Shown here in pieces: positions 1-9,609 of a stretch of 64,000 nt of DNA; within the stretch, counting starts at the first letter, position 1; every line of letters begins with the position of its first letter. The notes under the pieces are model-generated. The model did no database searches. It was not told where the DNA came from and saw only the letters and a list, made by a program, of their open reading frames with translations. Source of the DNA: Pseudonocardia sp. MH-G8 (GTDB taxonomy: Bacteria; Actinomycetota; Actinomycetes; Mycobacteriales; Pseudonocardiaceae); the NCBI RefSeq assembly GCF_002262885.1, contig NZ_NKYF01000008.1, forward strand, positions 240,331 to 304,330, given 5' to 3'. The position numbers were made by a program, and so were the translations under genes.

Positions 1-3000
1 GTGCCACCGCCGATGCCCGGCGGCGAGCTCGTCCTGGAACCGCCGCCGGAGCCCGAGCGCGTGGTCCCGCCGGGTGTGCTCGCCCGGCTGCTCCCGTTCG
101 TGATGCTGCTCGGCTCGGTGGGGTTCGTCGCGGTGCTCGGCGTGCAGAACCCCACGTCGTGGTTGTTCGCGGGGATGTTCGCCGTCTCCACGCTGGGCAT
201 GGTGGCCACGGGTGCGGGCCGCGGCGGGGGCAACCGCGCGGCCGGCACCGACGAGGACCGGCGCGACTACCTGCGCTACCTCTCGGTACTGCGAGGGCGC
301 GTGCGCGCCATCGCGGCGGAGCAGCGGGCAGCGCTCGAGTGGGCGCACCCGGACCCGGCCGCATGGCCCGCGGTGCTCGCCGCCGGGCGGTTGTGGGAAC
401 GCAGCCCCGCCGACCCCGACTTCGCCCACCTGCGGGTCGGGCGCGGCACCCAGCGCCTCGCCACCCGCCTGGTGGCCCCGCAGACCGGCCCGGTGGACGG
501 CCTGGAACCGATCGCCGCCCTCGCCCTGCGCCGCTTCCTGCGCGGGCACGCGGTCGTCCCGGACCTGCCGGTGGCGCTGTCGCTGCCGGCCAGCAGCACG
601 GTGTGGCTCGAACCTGCGGGCGGGGCGGGGCTGGACCGGGTGCGCGGCCTCGCACGCGCCCTCGTCGCCCAGTACGCGCTGTGGCACGCACCCGCCCACG
701 CGCTGCTCGCGGTGGTGGCGCCACCCTCGCTCGCCCACGAGTGGGAGTGGGTGAAGTGGCTCCCGCACGCCGCGCACCCGCGCCGGCGCGACGTCGTCGG
801 GCCGCTGCGGATGGTCACCGCCGACGCCGACGACGTGCGTCGTTGGTGGCTCGGGGAGCTGACCGGCCGCCCCACCGGACCAGGGCCGGGCGAGCCGCAC
901 CTGCTGGTGGTCGTCGACGACGTGACCGAGGGCCCGGGCCCGTGGGCGGGCGTCGCGGGCGTCACCGTGCTGCGGGTGGGGGCGCCGCCGGGAAGGCGCG
1001 CGGCGCCCTCGGTGGTACGGCTGCTGGTGGCACCGGACCGGCTGCAACGCGGCGGCGAGCAGCCGGCCGACATCGGCAGGCCCGACGAGCTGACGGTGGC
1101 GGAGGCCACGGCGCTCGCCCGCAGGCTGGCCCGCCACCGCAGCACCGACGAGGCCGACACCGGGGAACCGGGCCGGTCCGCGACCGGGCTCCCCGCGCTG
1201 CTCGGGCTCGGGCCCGGCCCCGACGGGCTCGCCGCGCTGCGGGCGGCACGGGCCCGTTCGGAGGCCGACCGGCTGCGGGTCCCGATCGGCGTCGACGAGC
1301 ACGGCGGCGTCGTCGAGCTCGACCTCAAGGAGGCGGCGCAGGGCGGCAGCGGCCCGCACGGGCTCTGCGTGGGCGCCACCGGCTCGGGGAAGAGCGAGCT
1401 GCTGCGCACGCTCGTGCTCGGCCTGGCCGCCGCGCACTCGTCGGAGGAGCTGAACCTCGTCCTCGTCGACTTCAAGGGCGGGGCCACGTTCCTCGGTCTC
1501 GGAGGCCTCCCGCACGTGTCCGCGGTGATCACGAACCTCGCCGACGAGATCGGCCTCGTCGACCGCATGGCCGACGCGCTCGCCGGGGAGATCACGCGCC
1601 GCCAGGAGGCGCTGCGGGCGGCGGGCAACCTCGTGGGCGTCGCGGAGTACGCCGCCGCCCGCCGGGCCGGCGCCGACCTGCCGCCGCTCCCGGCGCTGTT
1701 CGTGGTGGTCGACGAGTTCTCCGAGCTGCTCGCACAGCGGCCGGAGCTGATCGACCTGCTCGTCACGATCGGGCGGCTGGGCCGTTCGCTCGGGCTGCAC
1801 CTGCTGCTCGCCTCGCAGCGGCTGGAGGAGGGGCGGCTGCGCGGGCTCGAGTCGCACCTGTCCTACCGCATCGCGCTCCGCACGTTCTCGGCCGCCGAGT
1901 CGCGCGCCGTCCTCGGGGTGCCCGACGCGCACCAGCTGCCGTCCGCGCCCGGCTCGGCGTTCCTGACCACCGGCACCGGCGAGCTCGTCCGGTTCCGGGC
2001 CGCGTACGTGTCGGGGCCCGACACGGCCCTCCCGCCGCGGCCTCCACAGGGCCGACCCCGCGCCTACCCGTTCCGGGTCCGGCCGCTGCCCGCCGCACCG
2101 CCCGACGCGCCCGAGGCCGCCCCCGAGGACGAGTCCACCGTCCTCGAGGCCGTCATCGCCGCGATGGCCGGCAGCGGACCGCCCGCCCACCGGGTCTGGC
2201 TCCCGCCGATGGACGCCCCGCCCCCGCTCGACGCCGTGCTGGGGGCCGTGCTCCAGGTGCCCGGGCGTGGGCTGTCCGCGCCGCGGCGGCCCACGCTGCA
2301 GGTGCCGGTGGGCGTCGTCGACCGGCCCTACCAGCAGCGTCGGGACGCACTCGTCGTCGACCTGGCCGGCGCGGCCGGGCACCTGGCGGTCGTCGGCGCG
2401 CCTCGGAGCGGGAAGTCGACGGCGCTGGCGACCACCGTGCTCGGGCTCGCCCTGACCTGCACCCCGGACGAGCTCGGCGTGCACGTCCTCGACTTCGGCG
2501 GTGGCGCGCTCGGGGCGCTCGCCGGCCTCCCGCACGTCGGCACGGTGGCCGGCCGTCAGCAGCCCGATCTCGTCCGGCGGGTGGTCGCGGAGTTCGCCGC
2601 CGTGCTCGCTCGCCGGGAGCGGTTGTTCGGCGAGGCCGGGATCGGCACGGTGGAGGAGTTCCGGGCGCGGCGCGCGGCGGGCGCGTTCCCCGGCGAGCCG
2701 ACCACCGACGTGCTGCTCGTCGTCGACGGGTACCTGGTCCTGCGCGGCGAGTTCGACGACCTCGAGGCCAGGTTGCTGCCACTGGCCGCGCAGGGCCTGT
2801 CCTACGGGCTGCACCTCGCGGTGTCGGCCACCCGCTGGAGCGAGCTGCGCCCGGCGCTGAAGGACCTGCTGGGCGGGCGGATCGAGCTGCGGCTGGGGGA
2901 GGCTGCCGAGTCCGAGGTCGACCGCCGCCGGGCCGCGGCCGTCCCCGACCGTCCGGGTCACGGGCTCGCCGCGGACGGCGCATCCGCGGTCGTCGCCGCT

Positions 3001-3849
3001 CCGCGCCTGAGCGCGGGCGCCGCCGAGCCGTCCGTCCTCGCCGGTGCGATCGCAGCGGGCTGGCCGGGCCCCGGGTTCGCCCCGGTCCGGCTGCTGCCCG
3101 GGTGCGTGGCGCTCGACCGGCTGCCGCCCCCGGCGCCGGACGCGGTGGGCGTCCCGCTCGGCGTCGACGAGGAGCACCTGGCACGCGTCGAGCTCGACCT
3201 GGCCGCGGAGCCGCACCTGCTGTGCTTCGCCGACGCCGAGAGCGGCAAGACCGCGCTGCTGAGGCTCCTCGCACACGGCGTCACCGCCCGGTACGCGCCG
3301 GAGCGGGCACGCATCGTGGTGGTCGACCACCGCCGCACCCTGCTCGGTGCGGTTCCTGCCACGCACCTCATCGGCTACGCCAGCACCGCCGAGGCCACGG
3401 CCGCGGCCGCGGGGGAGGTGGCGGCGTCGTTGCGCAGGCGGCTCCCCGGGCCCGACGTCACTCCGCGGGCCCTGCGGGAACGGAGCTGGTGGAGCGGACC
3501 CGACGTGTTCGTCCTCGTCGACGACTACGACCTCGTCGCCCCGGGCGGCGGGGCGCCGAACCCGCTGCTCCCGCTCGTCGAGTTCCTGCCGCAGGCCAAG
3601 GACGTCGGGCTGCACGTCGTCGTCGCCCGGCGTTGCGGCGGGGCCGCCCGCGCCCTGTTCGACCCGGTCCTCGGCCGGCTGCGCGAGCTGGCCGCGACGG
3701 GGATCGTCATGAACGGCGACGCCGACGAGGGCGCACTCGTCGGCGCGGTGAAGCCGACGCCCGGCCCGCCGGGTCGTGCGGTGCTCGTCGACCGGCGCCG
3801 CGGCACGCGCCGCATCCAGCTCGCCTGGCTGCCGCCGACCGATGGATGA
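1..3849 (+). CDS. eccC: Type VII secretion ATPase EccC (ESX-4 type), 5' end possibly cut by the window edge
   Basis: This is the motor ATPase of the ESX secretion machine at the inner membrane, which recognises and drives export of WXG100 substrates. The 1282-residue protein has a membrane anchor at about residues 27-75, then three FtsK/SpoIIIE-like ATPase domains. Walker A motifs are GATGSGKS near residue 458, GAPRSGKS near 799 and a degenerate ADAESGKT near 1077, where Ala replaces the first Gly. A Walker B (VVVDEF) follows in domain 1. EccCa and EccCb are fused, as in ESX-4. The frame is open to base 1 and homologues usually have a few more N-terminal residues, so the GTG at base 1 may be an internal Val codon. 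The genes that follow (Rv3446c-like, two WXG100, then rplM) match the ESX-4 order of mycobacteria. Confidence 0.93.
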   Translation: MPPPMPGGELVLEPPPEPERVVPPGVLARLLPFVMLLGSVGFVAVLGVQNPTSWLFAGMFAVSTLGMVATGAGRGGGNRAAGTDEDRRDYLRYLSVLRGRVRAIAAEQRAALEWAHPDPAAWPAVLAAGRLWERSPADPDFAHLRVGRGTQRLATRLVAPQTGPVDGLEPIAALALRRFLRGHAVVPDLPVALSLPASSTVWLEPAGGAGLDRVRGLARALVAQYALWHAPAHALLAVVAPPSLAHEWEWVKWLPHAAHPRRRDVVGPLRMVTADADDVRRWWLGELTGRPTGPGPGEPHLLVVVDDVTEGPGPWAGVAGVTVLRVGAPPGRRAAPSVVRLLVAPDRLQRGGEQPADIGRPDELTVAEATALARRLARHRSTDEADTGEPGRSATGLPALLGLGPGPDGLAALRAARARSEADRLRVPIGVDEHGGVVELDLKEAAQGGSGPHGLCVGATGSGKSELLRTLVLGLAAAHSSEELNLVLVDFKGGATFLGLGGLPHVSAVITNLADEIGLVDRMADALAGEITRRQEALRAAGNLVGVAEYAAARRAGADLPPLPALFVVVDEFSELLAQRPELIDLLVTIGRLGRSLGLHLLLASQRLEEGRLRGLESHLSYRIALRTFSAAESRAVLGVPDAHQLPSAPGSAFLTTGTGELVRFRAAYVSGPDTALPPRPPQGRPRAYPFRVRPLPAAPPDAPEAAPEDESTVLEAVIAAMAGSGPPAHRVWLPPMDAPPPLDAVLGAVLQVPGRGLSAPRRPTLQVPVGVVDRPYQQRRDALVVDLAGAAGHLAVVGAPRSGKSTALATTVLGLALTCTPDELGVHVLDFGGGALGALAGLPHVGTVAGRQQPDLVRRVVAEFAAVLARRERLFGEAGIGTVEEFRARRAAGAFPGEPTTDVLLVVDGYLVLRGEFDDLEARLLPLAAQGLSYGLHLAVSATRWSELRPALKDLLGGRIELRLGEAAESEVDRRRAAAVPDRPGHGLAADGASAVVAAPRLSAGAAEPSVLAGAIAAGWPGPGFAPVRLLPGCVALDRLPPPAPDAVGVPLGVDEEHLARVELDLAAEPHLLCFADAESGKTALLRLLAHGVTARYAPERARIVVVDHRRTLLGAVPATHLIGYASTAEATAAAAGEVAASLRRRLPGPDVTPRALRERSWWSGPDVFVLVDDYDLVAPGGGAPNPLLPLVEFLPQAKDVGLHVVVARRCGGAARALFDPVLGRLRELAATGIVMNGDADEGALVGAVKPTPGPPGRAVLVDRRRGTRRIQLAWLPPTDG

Positions 3850-3882
3850 CCGGGTGGCGCCGAGGCAGGTTCGGGGCGGGCG

Positions 3883-5277
3883 GTGAGTGGCACGCCGGTC
3901 CGGGTGGCCGTGCAGGCGGGCGCGGCGACGGTCCGGGTCGCCGGGGCCGCGGCCGAGGGCGCGCCGTGGCTGCTCGCCGAGCTGCCGGCGCCCGGGCCCG
4001 GAACCGCGGCGCTGCTCGCCGAGCTGGTGGGTCCCGCGCCGGAGGAGCTCGTGCTCGTCCACCCCGGCCGGTGGCCGCCCGACCGCGTTGCGGAGTGGGT
4101 GCGCCGGCACGCCGGGCTGGCCGCGCGGGTACGGGCCGTCGCGGCGCCGCTCGCCGCCGCCGGGCGCGGTGGCGGCGCGGTGCTCGACGTCGGGGCTTCC
4201 GGTGCGGAGGCCGCCCTGCTGGCCGTCGACGGCAGCGTCTGCGCCATCGCCACGGCGGAGGTGGGCGGCCGGGTGCTGGACGAGTTGCTGGCGGCTCACG
4301 GGATGGGTGGCCGCAACGGCGCCCGGGAGGTGCGCGAGGCCCTGTCGCTGCTGCCCGCCGTCGAGGGGATCGCCGCGGCGGACCTGGACCGGGTGCTCGC
4401 CGCCCCGCTCGGCGCCGCGGTGGACGCGTTGCGCGATGTGCTGGCGGGCGCCGGTCCGGCGCCGGTGCTGCTCGTGGGCGGCGTGGCCCGCAGCCCGCTG
4501 CTGGCCCGTGTGGTCGACGACGCCGGGATCGCGGGTGCCGTGGTCGCACCGCGCCCGGACGCCGCGGCCGTGCTCGGGGCGCTCGCGCCGCCCGCGGGCC
4601 ACGACGTGCGCCGCAGCGGCCACGAACGCGGCGCGCGGGTGCCTGCGGAACGCGCCGGCGAGCTCCGTCCCGAGCGTGGCGAGGCGCCCGAGCCGGTCGC
4701 GTCCCGGCTCCCGCCGCTCCCGCCGCGGCGGCGCCGCCCGCTGCGTGCCGCGCTGCGCACGATCGCGGTGGCGGGCGCCGTCGTCCTGCTGCTCGTCGCC
4801 GGACGGCTCCTCGCGCCACCGGCTGGTGCCGGGGTGGCCGCGGGTGTGCTGGTGCAGTACGGATACCGGCTCGACCTGCCTGCGGGCTGGGAGCACACCG
4901 GTGGGTTGCCGGAGCGGCGCCGCGTGCTGCTCACCCCGGTGTCCGCACCCGAGGGCAGCGACCTGATCGCGGTCGAGCGCTCCCCGCTCGGCTACGACGC
5001 CTCGGCCGAACCCGAGCGCGCGCGGGCGGAGCTGCGCGGGGTCTTCGACACAGCTGTGTCGCGCGGTTCGGCGCTCGCGGACTACGACCCGGACGCGCGG
5101 TTCGCAGGCCGCGAAGTCACCTCCTACCGGCAGGAGGACGGGCGGACCGTCGTGGACTGGTTCGTCGTCCTCGACGGCGACGCGCAGCTCAGCGTGGGGT
5201 GCCGGCACACGCCGGCGGGTGCCGCGGCAGTGGGTGCGGCGTGCGCCGTCGTCGTCGGGTCGGTGCGGGGTTCCTGA
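3883..5277 (+). CDS. Type VII secretion-associated membrane protein (Rv3446c family)
   Basis: The 464-residue protein sits between eccC and the WXG100 pair, the place of Rv3446c in the mycobacterial ESX-4 locus. Residues about 1-235 look like an Hsp70/actin-type fold, with phosphate-loop-like segments VLDVGASG near residue 103 and VLLVGGVARS near 193. A Pro/Arg-rich linker leads to one transmembrane segment at about 287-310 and a C-terminal extracytoplasmic domain (from QYGYRLDLPAGW) typical of the family. It starts at GTG 33 bases after the eccC stop. No biochemical function is established; a structural or assembly role in ESX-4 is inferred from context. Confidence 0.82.
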   Translation: MSGTPVRVAVQAGAATVRVAGAAAEGAPWLLAELPAPGPGTAALLAELVGPAPEELVLVHPGRWPPDRVAEWVRRHAGLAARVRAVAAPLAAAGRGGGAVLDVGASGAEAALLAVDGSVCAIATAEVGGRVLDELLAAHGMGGRNGAREVREALSLLPAVEGIAAADLDRVLAAPLGAAVDALRDVLAGAGPAPVLLVGGVARSPLLARVVDDAGIAGAVVAPRPDAAAVLGALAPPAGHDVRRSGHERGARVPAERAGELRPERGEAPEPVASRLPPLPPRRRRPLRAALRTIAVAGAVVLLLVAGRLLAPPAGAGVAAGVLVQYGYRLDLPAGWEHTGGLPERRRVLLTPVSAPEGSDLIAVERSPLGYDASAEPERARAELRGVFDTAVSRGSALADYDPDARFAGREVTSYRQEDGRTVVDWFVVLDGDAQLSVGCRHTPAGAAAVGAACAVVVGSVRGS

Positions 5278-5403
5278 CGCGCTCGCTGCGCCGGGGGCGT
5301 TCACACCTGCACACGTTTTCCCGCGTTCCGCCCCACGGCGTGCACCAGCGGTGCGAGCGTGCCGGGGTCAGGTTCCCGATACGCACGGACAGGGGTGATC
5401 GGC

Positions 5404-5715
5404 ATGGCCGAGGGGTTCGGCACGAGCGTCGAGGAGATGCAGCGTGCGGGCAAGCACGTGCTCGCGGTGAACGACACGGTGCAGGCCGATCTGGCCACGT
5501 TGCGGGCGCGGCTCGGGCCGCTCGCCGGCGCGTGGCGCGGGGATGCCTCCACGGCGTTCCTCGCGCTGATGGGCCGCTGGGACGCGGACGCCAAGGCGCT
5601 CGGCGAGGCCCTGCGGGGGATCGGCGAGGCGATCCAGGGTTCGGGAGCGAGCTACCAGGCGCAGGAGGAGCAGCACTCCGGTGACCTGTCCGCCATCCGC
5701 GCGGCTCTGGGCTGA
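5404..5715 (+). CDS. WXG100 family protein, CFP-10/EsxU-like
   Basis: A 103-residue helical-hairpin protein with the WXG turn (AWRGDAS, near residue 44) and a C-terminal YxxxE secretion signal (YQAQE). Proteins of this family are exported as heterodimers by the ESX machinery, and the adjacent gene supplies the likely partner. The ATG at 5404 is chosen because a GGGGTGA ribosome site lies just upstream; an upstream in-frame ATG would add 15 non-homologous residues. Its order before the second WXG100 gene matches esxU-esxT of mycobacterial ESX-4. Confidence 0.9.
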   Translation: MAEGFGTSVEEMQRAGKHVLAVNDTVQADLATLRARLGPLAGAWRGDASTAFLALMGRWDADAKALGEALRGIGEAIQGSGASYQAQEEQHSGDLSAIRAALG

Positions 5716-5724
5716 GGGGGCACA

Positions 5725-6012
5725 ATGTCCGAGATCAAGGTCACGTTCGGGGCGCTCGAGGCGGCACGGGGCGACGTCGGAGGCACGGCCACCCGCATCT
5801 CGGGGCAGCTCGAGGAGCTGAAGCGGTTCCTCGCTCCGCTGGTCGCGTCGTGGGAGGGGCAGGCCGCCACGGAGTACCGGGAACGGCAGAGGCAGTGGGA
5901 CGTGGCGGCAGGCGACCTGGCTGCGGTGCTCGCCCAGATCGGCGTCGCGCTGGGCACGGCGAACGAGAGCTATCGCCAGGTCGAGCAGGCCAACGCGGCG
6001 CGCTGGCGCTGA
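5725..6012 (+). CDS. WXG100 family protein, ESAT-6/EsxT-like
   Basis: This 95-residue partner of the preceding WXG100 protein carries a WEG turn near residue 43 and a YRQVE (YxxxE) motif near the C-terminus. It starts 9 bases after the previous stop with a GAGGGGG ribosome site, so the two are almost certainly co-translated and form the secreted heterodimer. A strong hairpin directly after the stop appears to end the ESX-4 transcription unit before rplM. Confidence 0.9.
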   Translation: MSEIKVTFGALEAARGDVGGTATRISGQLEELKRFLAPLVASWEGQAATEYRERQRQWDVAAGDLAAVLAQIGVALGTANESYRQVEQANAARWR

Positions 6013-6019
6013 TCGGAGC

Positions 6020-6047
6020 GTCCCGCGCCGGGAGCCCGGCGCGGGAC
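6020..6047 (+). terminator. Hairpin ending the ESX-4 operon
   Basis: A perfect 13-bp inverted repeat (GTCCCGCGCCGGG / CCCGGCGCGGGAC) lies 8 bases after the second WXG100 stop with a 2-nt centre. There is no U-tract, which is usual in high-GC actinomycetes. Confidence 0.6.
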
Positions 6048-6082
6048 ACCGGCGGGTGAACGCGGCCTGGGTGGGGGGCGTT

Positions 6083-6112
6083 TTGACCCTCCGCCGAGGC
6101 GGCGGGTACGCT
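6083..6112 (+). promoter_or_regulatory. Promoter of rplM-rpsI-glmM
   Basis: TTGACC at 6083-6088 and TACGCT at 6107-6112 are separated by 18 bases, close to the principal sigma-factor consensus. The predicted start would leave a leader of about 140 nt before rplM. That is long for this genome and might hold a ribosomal-protein autoregulatory structure, but no specific fold was identified. Confidence 0.6.
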
Positions 6113-6257
6113 CGTTCTTCGATGTGCGGTGGGTGGACACCCGCGGCCGTGCCACCACGGCACGCAGGGCTCGGTCACCGGGCCCGGCGCCCCAGCATGC
6201 CGCACTCGCGCACCAGAGGCAGCTCCCACGAGCAGACGACAGCGACGAGGTAGGTCC

Positions 6258-6701
6258 GTGCCCACGTACAGCCCCAAGCCCGGCGAGATCAACCGCGCCT
6301 GGCACGTGATCGATGCTTCGGACGTGGTGCTCGGCCGCCTCGCCACGCACGCCGCCACCCTCCTGCGCGGCAAGCACAAGCCGACCTACGCGCCGCACAT
6401 GGACACCGGTGACTTCGTCGTCATCATCAACGCCGAGAAGATCGCGGTCTCCGGCACCAAGCGCGACGACAAGTTCGTCTACCGCCACAGCGGTTTCCCG
6501 GGCGGCCTGAAGCAGCGCTCGGTCGGCGAGATGATCGAGAAGCACCCGGACCGGCTCGTCGAGAAGGCGATCAAGGGGATGCTGCCGAAGAACCGCCTCG
6601 GTCGGGCGATGGCCAAGAAGCTCAAGGTCTACGCCGGCCCGGACCACCCGCACGCCGCGCAGCAGCCGGCCGCGTTCGAGATCACCCAGGTCGCCCAGTG
6701 A
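6258..6701 (+). CDS. rplM: 50S ribosomal protein L13
   Basis: A 147-residue protein, the normal length for bacterial L13, which binds 23S rRNA early in large-subunit assembly. Family signatures include WHVIDASDVVLGRLAT near the start and GMLPKNRLGRAM in the C-terminal half. GTG at 6258 is chosen because it gives the canonical N-terminus (MPTYSPKPGE); the longer open frame upstream is non-homologous. It is followed by rpsI, the universal L13-S9 pair. Confidence 0.97.
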   Translation: MPTYSPKPGEINRAWHVIDASDVVLGRLATHAATLLRGKHKPTYAPHMDTGDFVVIINAEKIAVSGTKRDDKFVYRHSGFPGGLKQRSVGEMIEKHPDRLVEKAIKGMLPKNRLGRAMAKKLKVYAGPDHPHAAQQPAAFEITQVAQ

Positions 6702-6724
6702 CCACGCCAGAAGAGGGACAGCCC

Positions 6725-7366
<642 letters not shown>

Positions 7367-7370
7367 TCAC

Positions 7371-8714
7371 TTGAGCGAACGGCGTCTGTTCGGTACCGAC
7401 GGCGTCCGCGGATTGGCCAACGGCGAGCTCCTCACCCCGGAGCTCGCCGTGGCTCTTTCCGTCTCTGCCGCACGTGTGCTGGGTGAACGGAACGGCTCCC
7501 GCCGGCCGGTCGCGGTGATCGGCCGCGATCCGCGTGCCAGCGGCGAGATGCTCGAGGCTGCGGTCGTGGCCGGGTTGTCCTCGGCCGGAGCCGACGCGGT
7601 GCGGGTCGGCGTCGTGCCCACGCCCGCAGTGGCCTTCCTGGTCGGCGAGCTCGGGGCCGACTTCGGAGTGATGATCTCCGCGTCGCACAACCCGATGCCC
7701 GACAACGGCATCAAGCTGTTTGCCGCGGGCGGTCACAAGCTCCCCGACGCGGTCGAGGGCGAGGTCGAGGCCGAGCTCGGTGCCACGGGCGCGCGGCCCA
7801 CCGGAGCGGCGATCGGCCGCGTCCGGGACCTGCCCGATGCGGCCGCCCGCTACCGGGACCACCTGCTCGCCGCCACCCCCGCCACCCTCGGCGGGCTGCG
7901 TGTGGTGGTCGACTGCGCACACGGTGCCGCATCCACGGTGGCCCCGCAGAGCTACCGGAGCGCGGGGGCCGACGTCGTCGCGGTGCACGCCGAGCCGGAC
8001 GGGCTCAACATCAACGACGGCGTGGGTTCCACGCACCTCGGCCTGCTGCGCGAGGCCGTCCGCGCGCACGGCGCCGACCTGGGAATCGCCCACGACGGCG
8101 ATGCCGACCGTTGCCTCGCCGTCGACGCCGACGGCGCCGAGATCGACGGCGACCAGATCATGGCCGTGCTCGCCGTCGCGATGCGCGAGGCGGGCGAGCT
8201 GGCCCAGGACACCCTCGTCGCCACGGTGATGAGCAACCTCGGCCTGCACCTGGCGATGCAGGAGGCGGGCATCGCGGTGCGCACCACGGCCGTCGGTGAC
8301 CGCTACGTGCTGGAGGAGCTGCGCGAGGGCGGGTTCAGCCTCGGCGGCGAGCAGTCCGGCCACGTCGTGCTCCCGCGCTACTCGACCACCGGGGACGGCC
8401 TGCTCACCGCACTGCGGCTGATGGCGCGCATGGCGGCCACCGGGCGATCCCTCGCCGAGCTGGCCGCGATCGTCACGCCGCTGCCGCAGGTGCTGCAGAA
8501 CGTCGAGGTCGCCGACAAGGCCGCGGTGGCCGGGTCGGAGGCCGTGCGTGAGGCGGTCGGGAAGGCGGAGGCGGAGCTCGGCGGCTCCGGGCGGGTGCTC
8601 CTGCGCCCCTCGGGCACCGAGCAGATGGTCCGGGTGATGGTCGAAGCCCCCACCGCCGAGCAGGCGCAGGCCACGGCCGTGCGGTTGGCGGAGGTCGTCG
8701 CCGCGGCCGGCTAG
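7371..8714 (+). CDS. glmM: Phosphoglucosamine mutase
   Basis: GlmM converts glucosamine-6-phosphate to glucosamine-1-phosphate for UDP-GlcNAc and hence peptidoglycan. The 447-residue protein matches family length. It shows the N-terminal RRLFGTDGVRG signature, the phosphoserine loop ISASHNP (Ser about 105), the metal loop DGDADR and the C-terminal LRPSGTEQMVRVM phosphate-binding motif. The only homologous start is TTG at 7371, four bases after the rpsI stop and without a clear ribosome site, which suggests translational coupling. A 7-bp hairpin at 8705-8724 overlaps the stop. Confidence 0.96.
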   Translation: MSERRLFGTDGVRGLANGELLTPELAVALSVSAARVLGERNGSRRPVAVIGRDPRASGEMLEAAVVAGLSSAGADAVRVGVVPTPAVAFLVGELGADFGVMISASHNPMPDNGIKLFAAGGHKLPDAVEGEVEAELGATGARPTGAAIGRVRDLPDAAARYRDHLLAATPATLGGLRVVVDCAHGAASTVAPQSYRSAGADVVAVHAEPDGLNINDGVGSTHLGLLREAVRAHGADLGIAHDGDADRCLAVDADGAEIDGDQIMAVLAVAMREAGELAQDTLVATVMSNLGLHLAMQEAGIAVRTTAVGDRYVLEELREGGFSLGGEQSGHVVLPRYSTTGDGLLTALRLMARMAATGRSLAELAAIVTPLPQVLQNVEVADKAAVAGSEAVREAVGKAEAELGGSGRVLLRPSGTEQMVRVMVEAPTAEQAQATAVRLAEVVAAAG

Positions 8715-9333
8715 CGCGCCGGCCACGAACGTCCACGGGCTGATGCGACGGCCGGTCCACCGATCACCGGCAGGCCCGCCCACGCGCGCCGTTCTGCGTC
8801 CACGACCCCGTCGTCGGGGTGCACGGCGCCGAGCCCGACCCCCCTCGCCGAGCCCGGCCGGGTTGGGCGCAAACCACGAATAGCGTGGTCGCCCGGGCAG
8901 GGATCGGGGGAACTCGGCCGATTGCACGGAAGGCCTGGCCGGGGCGTGGGGCAGTGGTCGCGAGCCGGGACGGCGCGCCCACAGGAGGTTTTTCGTGGTC
9001 ACATCGACACCAGGGCTGTGAGATCCGCCGGCGGCAACCCCTGACGTCGATCTGATCATGAAGCAGGCGGCCGTGATCAGCGAGAGTGGTGTCAGGGCGA
9101 CAGATCTGTCGCCCCCGGAACACTCCTGGCGATCATGACGGCGCATCGGTGTGCGAGATGTACGTGAGCGCGAGGGCACTAAAGGGCATTGACGTGCCGT
9201 GCACACCGCGACCCGTAGTTCGATCAATGCCGGCGCACATCTGCGGTCGGCGCACTGCCCACCGCCGGACAGCGGTGATGGCCACTTCCCGCGTTCGGGC
9301 GTGCGGGACGGCCCGGTCGGGCACCATCGGTGC
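8715..9333. other. Non-coding gap after glmM with promoter-like box, mini-ORF and large palindrome
   Basis: No convincing gene is present. A -10-like TAGCGT is at 8881-8886. A consensus AGGAGG at 8983-8988 precedes an eight-codon ORF (8995-9021, MVTSTPGL). A 64-bp imperfect palindrome at 9073-9136 has a perfect 20-bp core. The gap may contain a small transcript, but which strand, if any, is transcribed cannot be told from the sequence. Confidence 0.4.
9073..9136. repeat. 64-bp imperfect palindrome with perfect 20-bp core
   Basis: The core GGGCGACAGATCTGTCGCCC (9095-9114) is a perfect palindrome. Outer arms GTGATCAGCGAGAGTG (9073-9088) and CACTCCTGGCGATCAT (9121-9136) are symmetric about the same centre with 11 of 16 pairs. 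It could be a regulator site, a cruciform or a terminator; no flanking gene end is close enough to decide. Confidence 0.6.
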
Positions 9334-9609
9334 ATGGCTCCCGAGCTGCACCTGGATCCCGACCGGTTGCGCGCCCACGCATCGGCGGCCGCCGGCATGT
9401 CGGAGGAGCTGCGCGGGGCTTTGCACGAGGCGCCGGACGGAGTGGTCGCCGACACCGAGCAGGAGCGGATCCGGGCAGTTGTCGGCGGGGCGGTGCGAGA
9501 GCTGGCGAACCTGAGCGCAGCCCTGGCAGGGGCGGCCGAGGCGGCGGGCTCGGCGGACACGGAGGTCGGGCGTTCCCTGCGTGCGATCCTCGATCCGGAC
9601 CGGGTGTGA
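9334..9609 (+). CDS. Small EspC-like helical protein, type VII secretion related (tentative)
   Basis: A 91-residue Ala-rich helical protein. Its N-terminus (PELHLDPDRLRAHASAAAGMSEEL) resembles ESX-associated EspC/DUF2580-type proteins, which start with a DPxxL segment followed by a long helix. It lacks a WXG motif. ATG 9334 is chosen because the longer upstream frame reads as non-coding. The stop overlaps the start of the next gene by four bases. Position after glmM corresponds to Rv3440c in M. tuberculosis. The ESX link is inference. Confidence 0.65.
   Translation: MAPELHLDPDRLRAHASAAAGMSEELRGALHEAPDGVVADTEQERIRAVVGGAVRELANLSAALAGAAEAAGSADTEVGRSLRAILDPDRV

Noticed and set aside
159..5684. 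1841-residue Arg-rich open frame on the plus strand
   Set aside because: It is a shadow of eccC and its neighbour in another frame; composition is typical of GC-skewed non-coding frames.
6020..6257. Known riboswitch or ribosomal-protein leader in the rplM 5' region
   Set aside because: No recognisable conserved fold could be drawn; only the promoter and the upstream ESX terminator are supported.
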